Assembly (NCBI RefSeq): GCF_964340395.1
Contig: NC_135564.1
Coordinates: forward strand, 23,789,387-23,853,386
Length of the DNA: 64,000 bases
Direction of reading: 5' to 3'
Source: Glandiceps talaboti
Taxonomy: Eukaryota > Hemichordata > Enteropneusta > Spengelidae
A program made the translations under genes and the position numbers. Of this stretch, positions 1 through 11,194 are shown piece by piece. The stretch's first letter is position 1, and the number at the start of each line of letters is the position of its first letter. Below the pieces are notes generated by a model. That model was not told the origin of the DNA, made no database searches, and worked only from the letters and a program-made list of their open reading frames with translations.

Positions 1-650
1 CATGTTAGATACAAATGATAACACAGCTATAGATGTAGCCTTGTCTGGCAACATGTTAGATACAAATGATAACACAGCTATAGATGTAGCCTTGTCTGGC
101 AACATGTTAGATATAAATGATAACACAGCTATAGATGTAGCCTTGTCCGGCAACATGTTAGATACAAATGATAACACAACTATAGATGTAGCCTTGTCTG
201 GCAACATGTTAGATATAAATGATAACACAGCTATAGATGTAGCCTTGTCCAGCAACATGTTAGATACAAATGATAACACAACTATAGATGTATCCTTGTC
301 TAACAACATGTTAGATACAAATGATAACACAGCTATAGATGTAGCCTTGTCCAGCAACATGTTAGATACAAATGATAACACAGCTATAGATGTAGCCTTG
401 TCCAGCAACATGTTAGATACAAATGATAACACAACTATAGATGTAGCCTTGTCTGGCAACATGTTAGATATAAATGATAACACAGCTATAGATGTAGCCT
501 TGTCCAGCAACATGTTAGATATAAATGATAACACAACTATAGATGTAGCCTTGTCTAGCAACATGTTAGATATAAATGATAACACAACTATAGATGTAGC
601 CTTGTCTAGCAACATGTTAGATATAAATGATAACACAGCTATTGATGTTA
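1..650 (+). repeat. 51-bp minisatellite with a continuous open frame
   Basis: About 12 full copies and one partial copy of a 51-bp unit lie head to tail. Because 51 is a multiple of 3 and one frame lacks stops, the array translates as a 17-residue repeat (MLDTNDNTAIDVALSGN with T/I, A/T and G/S variants). The frame continues to a stop after position 838 without any recognisable domain. Most differences between units change the amino acid (ACA/ATA, GCT/ACT, GGC/AGC), which is what neutral minisatellite drift would give. I see no splice sites that would tie it to the receptor gene. It is called a noncoding minisatellite, although an exon of a repetitive protein entering from the left of the window cannot be excluded. 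The array is cut by the window start. Confidence 0.85.
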
Positions 651-852
651 GAAAGTTAGTAAACTTCATGGCAAGCATGATACAACAAGTCTATACTTTG
701 ATTCTATATAGCTTGTTTACTGCAACATCGTTGTGTAACACTCAGTTCAATGACTTTGAACAGTTTAAAATGAAGCCAATCAACATCAGAAAATTGGGAA
801 AGTTTACCCAAATCAAGCACTTTGTACAGAGCCCAGTGTAAAAAAATTGGTT

Positions 853-1545
853 TTAGGCACAACTGAACTTCTTAGTTTCAGTAGTGCTATAGGCATGTCT
901 GTCTGTCTGTCTGTCTGTATGTATGTATGTATGTATGTATGTATGTGTATAAACAACTTAAAGTAAAAAAACCAGCTGGACCAATAGCCATGATATTTGG
1001 TGAATATATACCTTGGATGTCTAATTGGAAAATTGTTCAAATCAAAATGATCTTACCACCGATGTGTGATTTGAGTGATTTTGGTAAAAAAAACTTAAAC
1101 TCAAAAACTACTGGGCAGGTATGAAGTTTGATGGGAACGTTCTTAGTGGTGTTTAGATTGAGAATTGTTCATAACATGATGACCCCATCAGTGATATGCA
1201 AATTAGGTCTAAAAATGTGTCTTTTTGGTCAAAAATCTATAATTCCAAAAGAATTGAGCAGATTAGTCTGAAATTTACTGAGGATGCATCTGAGCTTGTG
1301 CAGATGGAGCAGTATTCACAATGTGATGATCCGATCATTGATATGCAAGTTAGGGTTAAAAATGTCAATTTTGGTTTTAAAAAAAAGACATATTTTGAAA
1401 CTGCATAGTGAATGGGGTTGAAACTTAGTGGAGATATTTGAGGAGTTGTTATTCTGCAGTTAATGTTGAAAACATTTTGACGCAATTAGTCCTAGCAGCC
1501 ATGACCACACCCTTAGCAATAGATAGATGAGTAGTTAGTGAATAC
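853..1545 (-). repeat. Family A hairpin-headed repeat, copy A0 (no far end seen)
   Basis: The head at 853-890 is a degraded version of the family A start (TTAGGCACAACTGAAC, then a complementary TTCAGTAGTGCTATAG arm). A CTGT/GTAT microsatellite (897-945) and the typical body follow (CAAAACTACTGGGCAG, GATGATCCCATCAGTGATATGC). The copy stops before the terminal CAGTTGTGCTA block. Strand is given as minus because the head reads as hairpin plus CTAA on that strand. The open frames here are accidental. Confidence 0.7.
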
Positions 1546-2628
1546 AAATTCAAATTAAAGCACTGAAAGAACTGCTGGGTATTGCGTAATGAAATGTTAA
1601 ATTAATTGCCAAGCCTGTATGTCTTAACCACCGTAAAATACATAATTTGTATAAATTTAGCACGTGATAAGCAGACATGTATGAGATATGAGTGAAGGCA
1701 GTCACATTTAAAAGTCTACTGTGTTGTTCGCTTTCACATGTGCGCTATTTCTTGCATTGGCAATGGCTCCAGTCCCCCTGTCAAAGACCATTGTAGAGAT
1801 AGGGGTAGTAAAGTCTTGTACATCCCGTTAGCAATTGTATTATTATTTACACCGAGATCTTTTCTAATGACAGCATGACATTAACAACAGTTCAGCATGG
1901 GAATATATACAGGAATCAAGGGAAGTTTGGTCGAGCATGCGTGAACCCTGCCTGGAAGCAAACTTCCCCGAACAAGGGTGTGCCTTCTTTCACACATTAG
2001 GCTGGGGTCAGAATTTATGGTGAGAAATGGGAGGGCATGAACAAAAATTGAGGGCTCAAGGGGGGGGGGGGGGGGCTGGGTTGAACATTCTGCTGGTCTG
2101 AAAGGGAAGGGGTGGTTTGAAATATTTTGCTCATGATTGGTCATTTAGCGAGTAAGTAAATTAAACAAAGAATTAGCGGCTATACCGTAAACCTATGTTT
2201 TCAGTGATGAGTTAGCTAACAGCCACGTGGATATGTATTTGTGTATGCCTTCCTCTGTGTGTCTGTCTGTCCGCCTGTCTATTTCTCTCAAGTCTGTCTC
2301 TCTCTCTCACTCACTCACTCACTCCCTCCCTTCTTGAACATTCAAACCTTAAGAGCAGTTGTTTACCTTGTAGTTTGCAAAATTGTACACTTCACTTACC
2401 TACCATGTATTTAATTATAAGGCAGTCAATAACCAAGAAAATGTGTGTGTCTGCCAAAATATCTCTGAAGAGGTAAGATAAAGTGTAGGTAATATAGCCA
2501 TTCAGTTGTATAATAATGTATTGACTCGAGTAAAGTATTGAAGACAATTTTCAAGTACTATGGCTTTTGATAATGTCTATGGTTTGAAACTTTATGCCAT
2601 TAAATGGCCTCCTACATGTCCTTATTTT
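1546..2628. other. Intronic sequence without recognised genes
   Basis: I see no exon, repeat family or RNA gene here. It has a G homopolymer at about 2060-2075 and short CTGT/TCTC/ACTC simple repeats at 2255-2325. The open frame 1881-2144 on the minus strand crosses the homopolymer and has no recognisable domain. Confidence 0.5.
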
Positions 2629-2678
2629 TTAAGCACAACTAAACTGATAAGGTTCAGTAGTGCTATGGGCATCGCTAA

Positions 2679-2715
<37 letters not shown>

Positions 2716-4326
2716 TGTAAACAACTTAAAGTCAAAAACTACTGGACCGATTGCTTTGATATTTGGTGGTCATGTTACTTCTGGTGTCTAGTTGGGAAAT
2801 TGTTCAAATGAAAACGATTGCACCAGAGATGCGGGTTTTGGGTTGAAGAGTATGATTTTTGGTCAAAAAACTTAAACTCCAAAATTACTGGGCAGATTGG
2901 CATGACATTTGGTTGGAACGTTCTTAGGAGTGAGTAAATTAAGATTTGTTCATGACATGACGATTCCCTCAGTAATATGCAAAATAGGGCTAAAATGTGT
3001 CTTTTTGGTTAACCTACAATTCCAAAACTACTCAGCAGATTGGGCTGAAATTAAACAGGGATGCATCTGTGGGGTGTATATATGAAGAAATATTAAGCAT
3101 ATAATGATCTCATCAGTAATATGCAAATTAGGTGTAAACGTGAATTTTGGTCAAAAATTTATATCTCAAAAAGTACTTGGTCAGTTAGACTGAAACTTGA
3201 TGAGATGTTTCTAGAAGGGTTATTCTGCAGATTTTCTTCAAAATATTTTGACACAATTGGTCCTAGCAACCATGACCATGCCCTTAGCAACAACCAAATG
3301 GCAGTATACATTTTGGTCAAATAACATCATCTGGTAGGCAAGTGAGTAAACATTAAAGAATGTATGTAAATATCCCTAGCAACCATGACCACGCCCATAG
3401 CAACAGACAAATGGTAGTGTATGACACAAAGATAACGACAGGAATTGAGACAATTGTATAAACATTCAAAAAATGTTTGCAGATGTCCCTAGCAACAAGA
3501 CCACGCCCATAGCAAGTCAAATGATCACATATATTGCGAAGATAACAAAAGGATTAATAGACAAATGAATAACATGTAAAAATGTACGCAAATGTACCTA
3601 GCAACAAGACCACACCCATAGCAACAGCCAATGATCACCTATGCGAAGATAACAGGGATTAATAAACAATTGAATAAACATTCACAAAATGTATGCAAAT
3701 GTGCCTAGCAACAAGACCATGCCCAGAGCAACAGTCAAATGATCACATATATTTCAAAGATAAAAGTAATTGAAAGACAAATGAATAAACATTCACAAAA
3801 TGTATGCAAATGTGCCTAGCAACAAGACCACACCCATAGCAACAGCCAATGATCACATATGCGAAGATAACAGGGATTAATAGACAATTGAATAAACATT
3901 CACAAAATATATGCAAATGTGCCTAGCAACAAGACCATGCCCATAGCAACATTCAAATGATGACAAATATTTCAAAGATAACAGGAATTGAAAGACAAAT
4001 GATTAAACATTCACAAAATGTATGCAAATGTGCCTAGCAACATGACTATGCCCATAGCAATTCGCAAATGATCACATGTTGCGAAGATAGTATCTGGAAA
4101 TCATACACAAGTGAACAAAAACATTTTAAAATGTATGCAAATATATGTAGCAACGTGACCACACCCATAGCAACAGCCAAATGATCGCGAAGATAGCAAC
4201 ATGAGTGGATAGGCAACTGGATAGTTATTCAGCAAATGAACATTTATTGTTACCATGGACTAGCTTATGGATAAACATTTTTAAAAACTGTACAGTTGTG
4301 CTACAACGCCATTGGCAGTATTTTTA
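2629..4326 (-). repeat. Family A hairpin-headed repeat, copy A1 (full length)
   Basis: This is the most complete family A copy. The head at 2629-2670 (TTAAGCACAACTAAAC, spacer, GGTTCAGTAGTGCTAT) can fold on itself. A (GT)n run at 2686-2715 follows, then the body. About eight tandem units of about 108-110 bp run from 3360 to 4210; each carries CCTAGCAACAAGACCAC followed by CCATAGCAACAG. The right end at 4291-4326 has ACAGTTGTGCTAC, the inverse of the head sequence, followed by about 20 nt ending in a T run. The short open frames are not genes. Confidence 0.75.
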
Positions 4327-4895
4327 AATCTGTATTCAAAGTTTCATGAAAATTGAACGGCAAATTTCCATATGAATGGCATATGAAGTCAACAATGTGT
4401 GTTACAGATCTAGGGGCCAGCAATCAGCAGTGATCGGCTGGTGGTTCAACCCCGAGTACCTTAAATATAACACTTATACATTCCAAGACGTCTTATGTGA
4501 GTTGAATTCACATGGGTGAAGTTCATTGTAGTTGTAAAGAAAATTGTAGGTCTTGCGCATGCGCAATAAACTCAATGCTTTCTTCCCCTGGCGGAAGGAT
4601 AAGCAGTGTGCATTGTGAAGCTTTTCTCACATGACCCCTTCACATTGGTAAAAGGGTGAACTGAAATTAATAAACTCCATACCTTGAGTGACGTTACCCA
4701 TGATATAAAGAAGAGGTTGAAATAACTGAACTTGAAATGCCTTCTGCAGGCTGATAATGTAGGACATAGAGTGTGTAGTGTTGTTACTTTTTTACAGCGC
4801 AAAAACATTTATGTAGTACTTCAGCAGGTAGCGTTTAAAAAGGAAAATTTCAGCGACACTGTGAAAACTTGTAACTTTGGTAACGCTGCATATGC
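4327..4895. other. Intronic sequence without recognised genes
   Basis: No convincing exon or RNA gene was found. The minus-strand frame 4572-4808 and the plus-strand frame 4732-4959 overlap each other and have no recognisable domain. Confidence 0.4.
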
Positions 4896-5098
4896 ACTAC
4901 CAAAAATCTATGCAAATATGCCTAGCAACAGGACCACAGGCATAACGACAGCTAAATGATGGTTTATATTGCAAAGATGAAAAGTGGGAAGAGCAGACAA
5001 GTTTCCAAAAATGTATGTAAATATGCCTAGCAACAAGACCACACCCATAGCAACAGCCAAATACAGTTGTGCTACAATACCATTGGCACTATTTTTTA
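4896..5098 (-). repeat. Family A repeat, right-end fragment (A2)
   Basis: Two tandem units (CCTAGCAACAGGACCAC and CCTAGCAACAAGACCAC) are followed by the terminal ACAGTTGTGCTACAATACC block and a T run. Head and body are missing. It is about 570 bp beyond the end of copy A1 and may be a deletion remnant or a separate insertion. Confidence 0.6.
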
Positions 5099-5558
5099 AT
5101 TATTGTTCTCGTTTGCATATGTCAATAAATGTGCTGTTTTCTAGAAAATTACTTTACTCCCAATGTTTCCTACGAAATTGTGTTATACCCAGTGTTGCTA
5201 AGGAAATGGCTTTGCAACCATATAAAATCACGAAGCACTCAATGTCTGTTAATAAGTGTGTGTGCATTTACTAAACAAACACTCACTTAGGGTTTTGGAA
5301 GTGAAAATAGTTTATATAATATAATGTCAACTGACCAATATGACCAATGCATGCTGCTGGACAAGCATGTCTACTAACAACTTGTGCAGTGTAGGTTCTT
5401 TTCCTGTATTCCTTAGCAAAAGTAGGAAGGAGATGCTAGTTTTCCAAATGTATGCAAAAGTTATATCATTATGTTATTGAAGTGTAATGTAACATTAACT
5501 GCACACACACTGCTATAATTTTGGAATCTATTTCATATTTTTTGATGTATTTCTGAAG

Positions 5559-5624
5559 ATGATGGCTTTGGTGGAGGGGTGAGAATACCAGGCAGTGTTG
5601 ACTTTGATCGTGGAGTGGGAAGGG
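5559..5624 (+). CDS. Candidate 66-bp exon of the DCC/neogenin-like receptor (extracellular juxtamembrane)
   Basis: A 66-nt open stretch is bounded by AG (5557-5558) and GTGAGT (5625-5630). Read in the frame that enters with one carried base, it encodes DDGFGGGVRIPGSVDFDRGV and two more residues. It ends with a single G. Joined to the next exon at 14378, which starts with AA, this makes a GAA codon, so the phase matches the transmembrane exon. Length divisible by 3 with phase 1 on both sides means it could be skipped without changing frame. The content (Gly/Asp rich, no FN3 motif) suits the variable linker between the last FN3 domain and the membrane. No homologue was recognised, so the call rests on splice sites and phase only. 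Confidence 0.45.
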
Positions 5625-6179
5625 GTGAGTTTTAGCTTAACTAATCTTAAATATGCATATCTTCTGTTGTCTTTGCAAAGCTGTCATCTGCCATCTTTGC
5701 TATCTTTAAAACCACTATTAATGGTAAAAAATGCTAATTGCAACTAAAACATCAAAGGACCTTCGAACGACTGTGCATATCATACACATTTTATGTTCCC
5801 CAAGAACAATTGAGTTAGATGAGAAAGACTTCCCACAGACCACTCATTACAAATATAAACAACACCACTTTCCTGCCGACAAGCAGGCACTGTATGTGCA
5901 CACACATATCACTTGTAACTTTGAATCAATACACATGTATGTGTCAAAATCTGAGCCTGCAATGTGATGACTTTCAATAGCTGGTTTGTTCCAAGGCTGA
6001 TGTGTTGTCTGTGTCAGTAGGGGTCGGATGATGTTGTTTATATTTGTATTGAATGATTTGTGGGAAGCCCGTTTCTTATCTATCTAAATTGTTCTTAGGG
6101 AACATAAAATGTGTAAGATACGCACAGTCATTTGGCAAGCCCTTGAGGTTTTAGTTGTAAGATGATATTGTATGGCTTT
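5625..6179. other. Intron, nothing recognised
   Basis: The start of the 8.75-kb intron between the candidate juxtamembrane exon and the transmembrane exon. The open frame 5731-5967 has no recognisable domain and no flanking splice-phase support. Confidence 0.4.
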
Positions 6180-7650
6180 TTAGCCCTATGGCTTTGTTCA
6201 TCCGTCCGTCTGTCCGTCCGTCCGTCCGTCAGTATGTGCATCTGTCCACCTGTCCATAATGTGTCATTTTTCAGATATGCAATATCCGATTTCTTTGAAA
6301 TGTGGCACAAAGGTGACATATCATATGGAACAACTTGTTTTTTAGCACAACTGAACTGATAGGTTCAATAGTGCGATAGGCATGGCAAAGTGTGCGATTT
6401 TGGTAAAAAAATGTGATTTTTTTGTCAAAAAACCTAAACTCGAAAGTTACTCAGCAGATTGATCTGAAATTGGGTTGGAGTGTTCTTCAGGGTGTTTATA
6501 ATTAAGAATTGTTCATGACATGATGAGCCCATCAGAGATATGCAAATTAGGGCTACAAATATGTCTGTCAAAATCTATTATTCCAAAACTACTGAGCAGA
6601 TTTCTGCTGAAATTTGGTGGAAGCATTCTTAGGGGTGTTTAGGTTGAGAATTGTCCATGACATGATGATCCCATCAGTGATATGCAAATTTGGTCTAAAG
6701 TCTTTTTTTGTCAAAATATATATTTCCAAAACTACCGAGTAGATTGGGCTGAAATATAATGGGGATCTATGTGAAGATGCAGCTGTATTGATAATGTGAT
6801 GATCCCATCAGCGATATGCAAATTGGGTCTAATAATCTCAATTTTGGTCAAAAACTTATATCTTGAAACTACATGGTGAATAGGTTTAAACTTGGTGGGG
6901 GTGTTTCTGGAGGTATTACTCTGCAGTTATTGTTGAAAGTATTTCAACACATTTGGTCCTAGCAACCATAATTATGCCCTTAGCAACCTTGACATGACTA
7001 TGCATATTACATGGTGAATAGGTTGAAACTTGGTGGGGGTGTTTCTGGAGGTATTACTCTGCAGTTATTGTTGAAAGTATTTCAAGACAATTGGCCCTAG
7101 CAACCATAACTATGCCCTTAGCAACCTTGACATGACTATGCATATTACAAAGATAACAACAGGAATGGGTAGGTAAGTGACTAAAGATTCAAAAGAAGGT
7201 ATGCAAATATGCCTAGCAACAGGACCACACCCATAGCAACAGCTAAATGATGATTTATATTGCAAAGATGAAAAGTGGGAAGGGTAGTCAAGTTAATAAA
7301 GATGGCAAAACTATGCAAATATCCCTAGCAACAAGACGATGTCCATAGCAACAGCCAAATACAGTTGTGCAACAATACCATTTGTGCTTTTTTTTATTTA
7401 CATTGTATATGCAAATTTGACTGAATGGCTGCCATATTTGGAGTCAAATTCAGTATTTGGTGCATAACACAGACACTCCATTGAAGTGTCTACCCCTACA
7501 CTATATTATCAGATGCAAGCTATCTTTTGAGACCTTACCCTTGACCTTAAAGGGTCAATCAAACCAATTCCTGCCTATCACAGACACATTTAAGTATTTC
7601 TGTTCGATTATGATACTTACCTGTTGGCGAAATACTAATGGGTGAACTCA
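6180..7650 (-). repeat. Family C hairpin-headed repeat (C1), interrupted by A3
   Basis: The head TTAGCCCTATGGCT (6180-6193) is a short hairpin followed by a CCGT/CTGT microsatellite (6200-6232) and the family C body (TGTGGCACAAAGGTGACATA). The body breaks at about 6341 where family A copy A3 begins. It resumes after about 7388 with GCAAATTTGACTGAATGG and CCATATTTGGAG, then the CATTGAAGTGTCTACC and ACCTTGACC segments. The two halves line up with uninterrupted C copies at 54817 and 57476. Confidence 0.65.
6342..7388 (-). repeat. Family A repeat A3, nested in C1
   Basis: The head TTAGCACAACTGAAC with its GGTTCAATAGTGCGATAG arm starts at 6342. The right end is ACAGTTGTGCAACAATACC followed by a T run. 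A segment of about 122 bp (GGTGAATAGG to CATGACTATGCATATTAC) occurs twice in tandem at about 6870-7145. Both ends lie in T runs. Confidence 0.75.
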
Positions 7651-8036
7651 CATTAATTCCTCCAATCCATGCCAAGAAAATTTTGGCCCCCACCCCCTCC
7701 ACCATACCTGGCTCCATATTTGGATAGCTTAATCTCCCGCCTAAGTTGCAGTTCGTACTTGTGTCTTTTCTCGCACGGCAGTACAAGTGTGTAGATGGAT
7801 ATTGTTTTTGTCTTCAAGTACCTTACTCTACAATTCACTGTACAAACAGGTCTTTCCACTTGGTTTGCTCTTTGATTACCCTAAAGACCCCAGGATTACA
7901 GCGAAGTGTCAATTTATTGTCTCTTTCTCTCTTTGTGATCGAGATCTGTTGTGTGTTTTTCTGCTCTATGCAGGTGTTCCTTGTATACGGATGCCATTCC
8001 TTACTGTGTTATGTTTTTTCAGTTGTTCGTTTTGTC

Positions 8037-8264
8037 ATGACTAAACCTAAGAAGGGTGCATGTGGTCATGACATGCCCGAGCAGAATTGTCATTCTGTTT
8101 GTCTTACTTGTCGGACATGTTCGCAGTCCAAGTCCTGTGAGGTTTGTACTAAATGGTCTGAGGAAAATTGGTGTAAATTTGGTAAACCGTCAGCCAAACA
8201 GCAGTCATCTAAGCGAGTTCCACCCAGGCTTCTGTCACTACTCCTGCTAGTATGCGGGCTTTGA
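8037..8264 (+). pseudogene. DIRS-like ORF1 (gag-like) N-terminal fragment
   Basis: The frame from ATG 8037 encodes a basic start (MTKPKKGACGHDMPE) followed by closely spaced cysteines and a WSEENW motif. This C-x2-C type region followed by W-[ST]-E-E-x-W is, from my knowledge, typical of the first protein of DIRS-like elements. The frame then degrades into a leucine-rich shadow and stops. Downstream sequence to 8630 shows only broken frames. Confidence 0.5.
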
Positions 8265-8849
8265 CTATAATGGTAAGTTCTTCCGTCACAACTGAACCGA
8301 AGTCAGGTAAGCAAACTTCCAGTTCTGTTGTTTTAAACTGTCCTTTTCAGGACAAACTGGGTAGTAGTGCTATTGGTATGCGGTCCACTATCAGAAAGGG
8401 CTTGACGACACTACACAGCTATCACAGTAAGGAACAGTTATGTCCTGGAATTTGCCAGACAACCGCCCCTCACTTCCATTCTGTTGTAAACCTTTCTACC
8501 AAGGGGCATGGAAAGACAAAGGACACTCAGGGATGCGATCGAAACTCTTCTGGCCAAGTAGGCCATTTGAGAAATTGATCCAAGTACATGTCAAACTGAA
8601 TTTTATGGTCACCTGTTTCTAGTTCCCTAGAAGTCTTGTGGATGGCAGCCGATTCTCAATCTAATGGCACTGAATACGTTTCTTCCAGGAGCAAGATTTC
8701 AGATGGAAACACCAAGAGCAGTTTTAGCCACTGTCCAACCAAAAGAATGGCTAGCATTAATCGATCTAAAAGATTCCTATTTTCACAAACCTATTCACAA
8801 ATCGTGTTGTCACTTTCTTCGTTTAACAGTATAAGACTGCACTTTCGAG

Positions 8850-9178
8850 TACAATGCACTCCCGTTGATCCTCTCCATCCATCTCCCAAGACAGTAGCAG
8901 ACTTTTTCTTATTTGTCTTTGAGGAGAAGAAATATGCAGTTAAGACCATTATGGTGTATCGCGCGGCGATAGCCTACATGGTCAGAAGCATTGGGGGACT
9001 GGATTTTGGTCAGAATAAGATTTTATCAAACATGATCAGACAATTCCTTATTCAACGCCCTCGTAAGCAAATACCACTGCCTCAGTGGAGTTTGTCTTTG
9101 GTACTTAGAGCACTGAGAGAGCCTCCCTTTGAACCACTTCATTCCATCTCTCTTAAAGCCCTTACCTTTAAAACACTT
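8850..9178 (+). pseudogene. Tyrosine recombinase, N-terminal part (DIRS element 1)
   Basis: The frame encodes the helical SAM-like core-binding domain of a DIRS recombinase: SPKTVADFFLFVFEEKKYAV, then AAIAYMVRSIGG and a long helix ending SISLKALTFKTL. It stops being recombinase sequence exactly at 9178, where a family B repeat starts. The reading frame resumes at 10051 as FIALPSGLRRSEIH, so the two parts were once continuous. Confidence 0.7.
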
Positions 9179-10052
9179 TTAGTCCCCGCGGACGAAGTCC
9201 GGAACGAATTTGCGAATTTTCCATGTCCAAAGCCATTATAAACTCAGACATGCTTGAACAGATCTCATTCAAAGTTGGTATTAGGATAGTGTTTTATGAC
9301 ATACATGTGCATATTCATTGTTGTTGTGATACGATCCAATATGGCTGCCTGGCAGCCATTTTGTTTGCAAATTTTCCATGTCCAAAGCCATAACTCAGAC
9401 ATGCTTGAACAGATCTCATTCAAAGTTGGTATTAGGACAGTGTTCTATGACATACATGTGCATATCCATTTTCATTGTGATACGATCCAATATGGCTGCC
9501 TGGCAGCCATTTTGTTTGTGAATTTTCCATGTCCAAAGTCATAACTCAGACATGCATGAACAGATCTCATTCAAAGTTGGTATTAGGACAGTGTTCTATG
9601 ACATACATGTGCATATCCATTTTCATCGTGATACGATCCAATATGGCTGCCTGGCAGCCATTTTGTTTGTGAATTTTCCATGTCCAAAGCCATAACTCTG
9701 ACATGCTTAAACAGATCTCATTCAAAGTTGGTATTAGGACAGTGTTCTATGACATACATGTGCATATCCATTTTCGTCGTGATACGATCCAATATTGCTG
9801 CCTGGCAGCCATTTTGTTTTGTGAGTTTTCCATGTCCAAAGCCATAACTCAGACTCCATTTTCATGTGATATGATCCCCCATACCCAACCAATCCTTTAT
9901 TGTTGGCGGCATATTCCATGTCCAACAAGCACACACAACATATCTAAGTCTGTTTGTTTTAGGTTCACAAATGTTGTTGCGTGATCAGAGTAGTGATAAT
10001 TCCTTAAAACCCAATTATAGCGGGGACTATGTCATTCTCAATGACTTGTTTT
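9179..10052 (-). repeat. Family B repeat B1 inserted in the recombinase
   Basis: Starts with TT-AGTCCCCGCGGACGAAG at 9179 and ends with GCGGGGACTATGTCATTCTC, then AATGACTTG-TT at 10050. The head is shortened: after CCGGAAC it jumps directly to the GAATTTGCGAATTTTCC segment, so the CCGT microsatellite is missing. About four tandem units of about 150 bp follow. The recombinase codons CTT and TTC lie on either side, giving a precise insertion site within a T run. Confidence 0.8.
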
Positions 10053-10675
10053 CATAGCCCTGCCATCAGGCCTGCGTAGGAGTGAGATCCATGCATTGGA
10101 TTCTCGTTCAGGTTTTATTCAGTGGAGAGGGGATCAGGTGATCTTGTGCACTGACCCTATGTTTCTGGCCAAGAATCAGGTTCCAGGCTCCTTGGCTCAA
10201 CCAATCATTATTAAGGCTATTGATTCCTTCATGGGCTCAGACTGCTCAGAGCGTCTTCTCTGCCCCAAGAGAACATTACTTTGGTACCTTAAACATATCA
10301 AACCATTTGGAGGTAGTTGACTAGACTTAATTTGCCAGTTCCTCCTTCATCCAGAGATATTTCTCCAGCCATTATATCTGGTAGAGGCTGGTAGAAACTA
10401 TCAAGTGGGCTTACAAAGTAAGTTCCAGTTCTGCTTGTAAGTTAGAGAGAGAGTCACTGCACATGAAGTATGGGCACTCTCTGCATCATGGGCTTTGTTC
10501 TCAGGGGTACCTGTGGCACAGATTCTCGAGGCGGGAACCTGGCGCTCCCCAAACTCTTTTATCAGTTTTTTATATCAGGGATATGACACAGGAAGCTAGC
10601 AAGCCTCAGTCATTAGGTCCCTTAAGTGTAGGGCAACTGGTAGCCGTAAACCAAAGGTTTTCAGCTAAAAATTGA
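10051..10675 (+). pseudogene. Tyrosine recombinase, catalytic part (DIRS element 1)
   Basis: Encodes FIALPSGLRRSEIHALD (first catalytic Arg), FLAKNQ, a CPKRTLLWYLKHIKP segment, and in another frame the HxxR region as AHEVWALSASWALFSG followed by AGTWRSPNSFISF. The HxxR arginine is replaced by tryptophan (TGG at 10471-10473, one transition from CGG). A frameshift then leads to YIRDMTQEAS. The enzyme would have been inactive through both the missing residue and the frame breaks. Confidence 0.7.
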
Positions 10676-11084
10676 TAGGATATGGTGGTAGATTCAGAGT
10701 TAGCGCTAGTGCTCGCCACAGTCGCAAAGTGCGAATGAAATTCCTAATTGGCGAAAAAAAAATGATGATGTTGTCGCCACGGTGGTGATTGTATAATTTG
10801 CTGTTGTCAATGGAAGTTTTCAGAGCCTCGCCTGCCCTATTCACGATCATATCATTCCACGGTCATTCCAGCGGTCACTTTTTTATGATGTGTTCCCTGG
10901 AACGCGTTCTCGCTAAAATTAGCATCAAAATCCCAGTACGGTGCTGCGTCTTTCCAAATTTGCATACACATGACATGTATTTAATTTCAGATGTACACGA
11001 AATACAATACAATGTTTACAAATTACATGCATGCTGTACATGTCATTCTTCTGCACATTGTATACACGTACACACAGCTTGTAC

Positions 11085-11194
11085 TTCCAAAATGTCACAA
11101 TAACATTTATATGCAACAATATTCTATACAGTGATTTAATGTTATCTTTCTTGGCTTTCGATTTTGCATGGTAATCACTCTCTAGAAATATATG
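11085..11194 (+). repeat. Direct repeat copy 1 (about 110 bp)
   Basis: Begins TTCCAAAATGTCACAATAAC and ends TCTAGAAATATATG. It is nearly identical to 11832-11940. The 637 bp between the copies carry no recognised protein. Confidence 0.8.

Larger units (their letters stand above)
7640..10690 (+). pseudogene. Decayed DIRS-like tyrosine-recombinase retroelement
   Basis: Three pieces of a DIRS-type element follow in order. The first begins with ATG at 8037 and is a cysteine-rich ORF1-like start (HSVCLTCRTCSQSKSCEVC, then WSEENW). The second is a reverse transcriptase fragment at about 8640-8830 (METPRAVLATVQPKEW, then LIDLKDSYFHKPIH) in another frame. The third is a tyrosine recombinase core, residues before 9178 and from 10051 on (ALPSGLRRSEIHALD with the first catalytic Arg, AHEVWALSASWALFSG, and AGTWRSPNSFISF). 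Most of the RT and all of RNase H are missing between 8830 and 8850. Frameshifts and stops are frequent, and the HxxR box reads HEVW. A family B repeat splits the recombinase at 9179-10050. The element is inactive and intronic. Confidence 0.8.

Noticed and set aside
1881-2144. Proline-rich minus-strand frame
   Set aside because: The proline run is the translation of a G homopolymer; no other support.
4436-4470. tRNA-like GGTTCAACCCCGAG segment
   Set aside because: No acceptor stem, D arm or anticodon arm can be matched around it.
7746-8036. N-terminal extension of the DIRS ORF1 frame before the ATG at 8037
   Set aside because: The upstream residues are hydrophobic and low in similarity to ORF1 proteins; the basic MTKPKKG start fits better.
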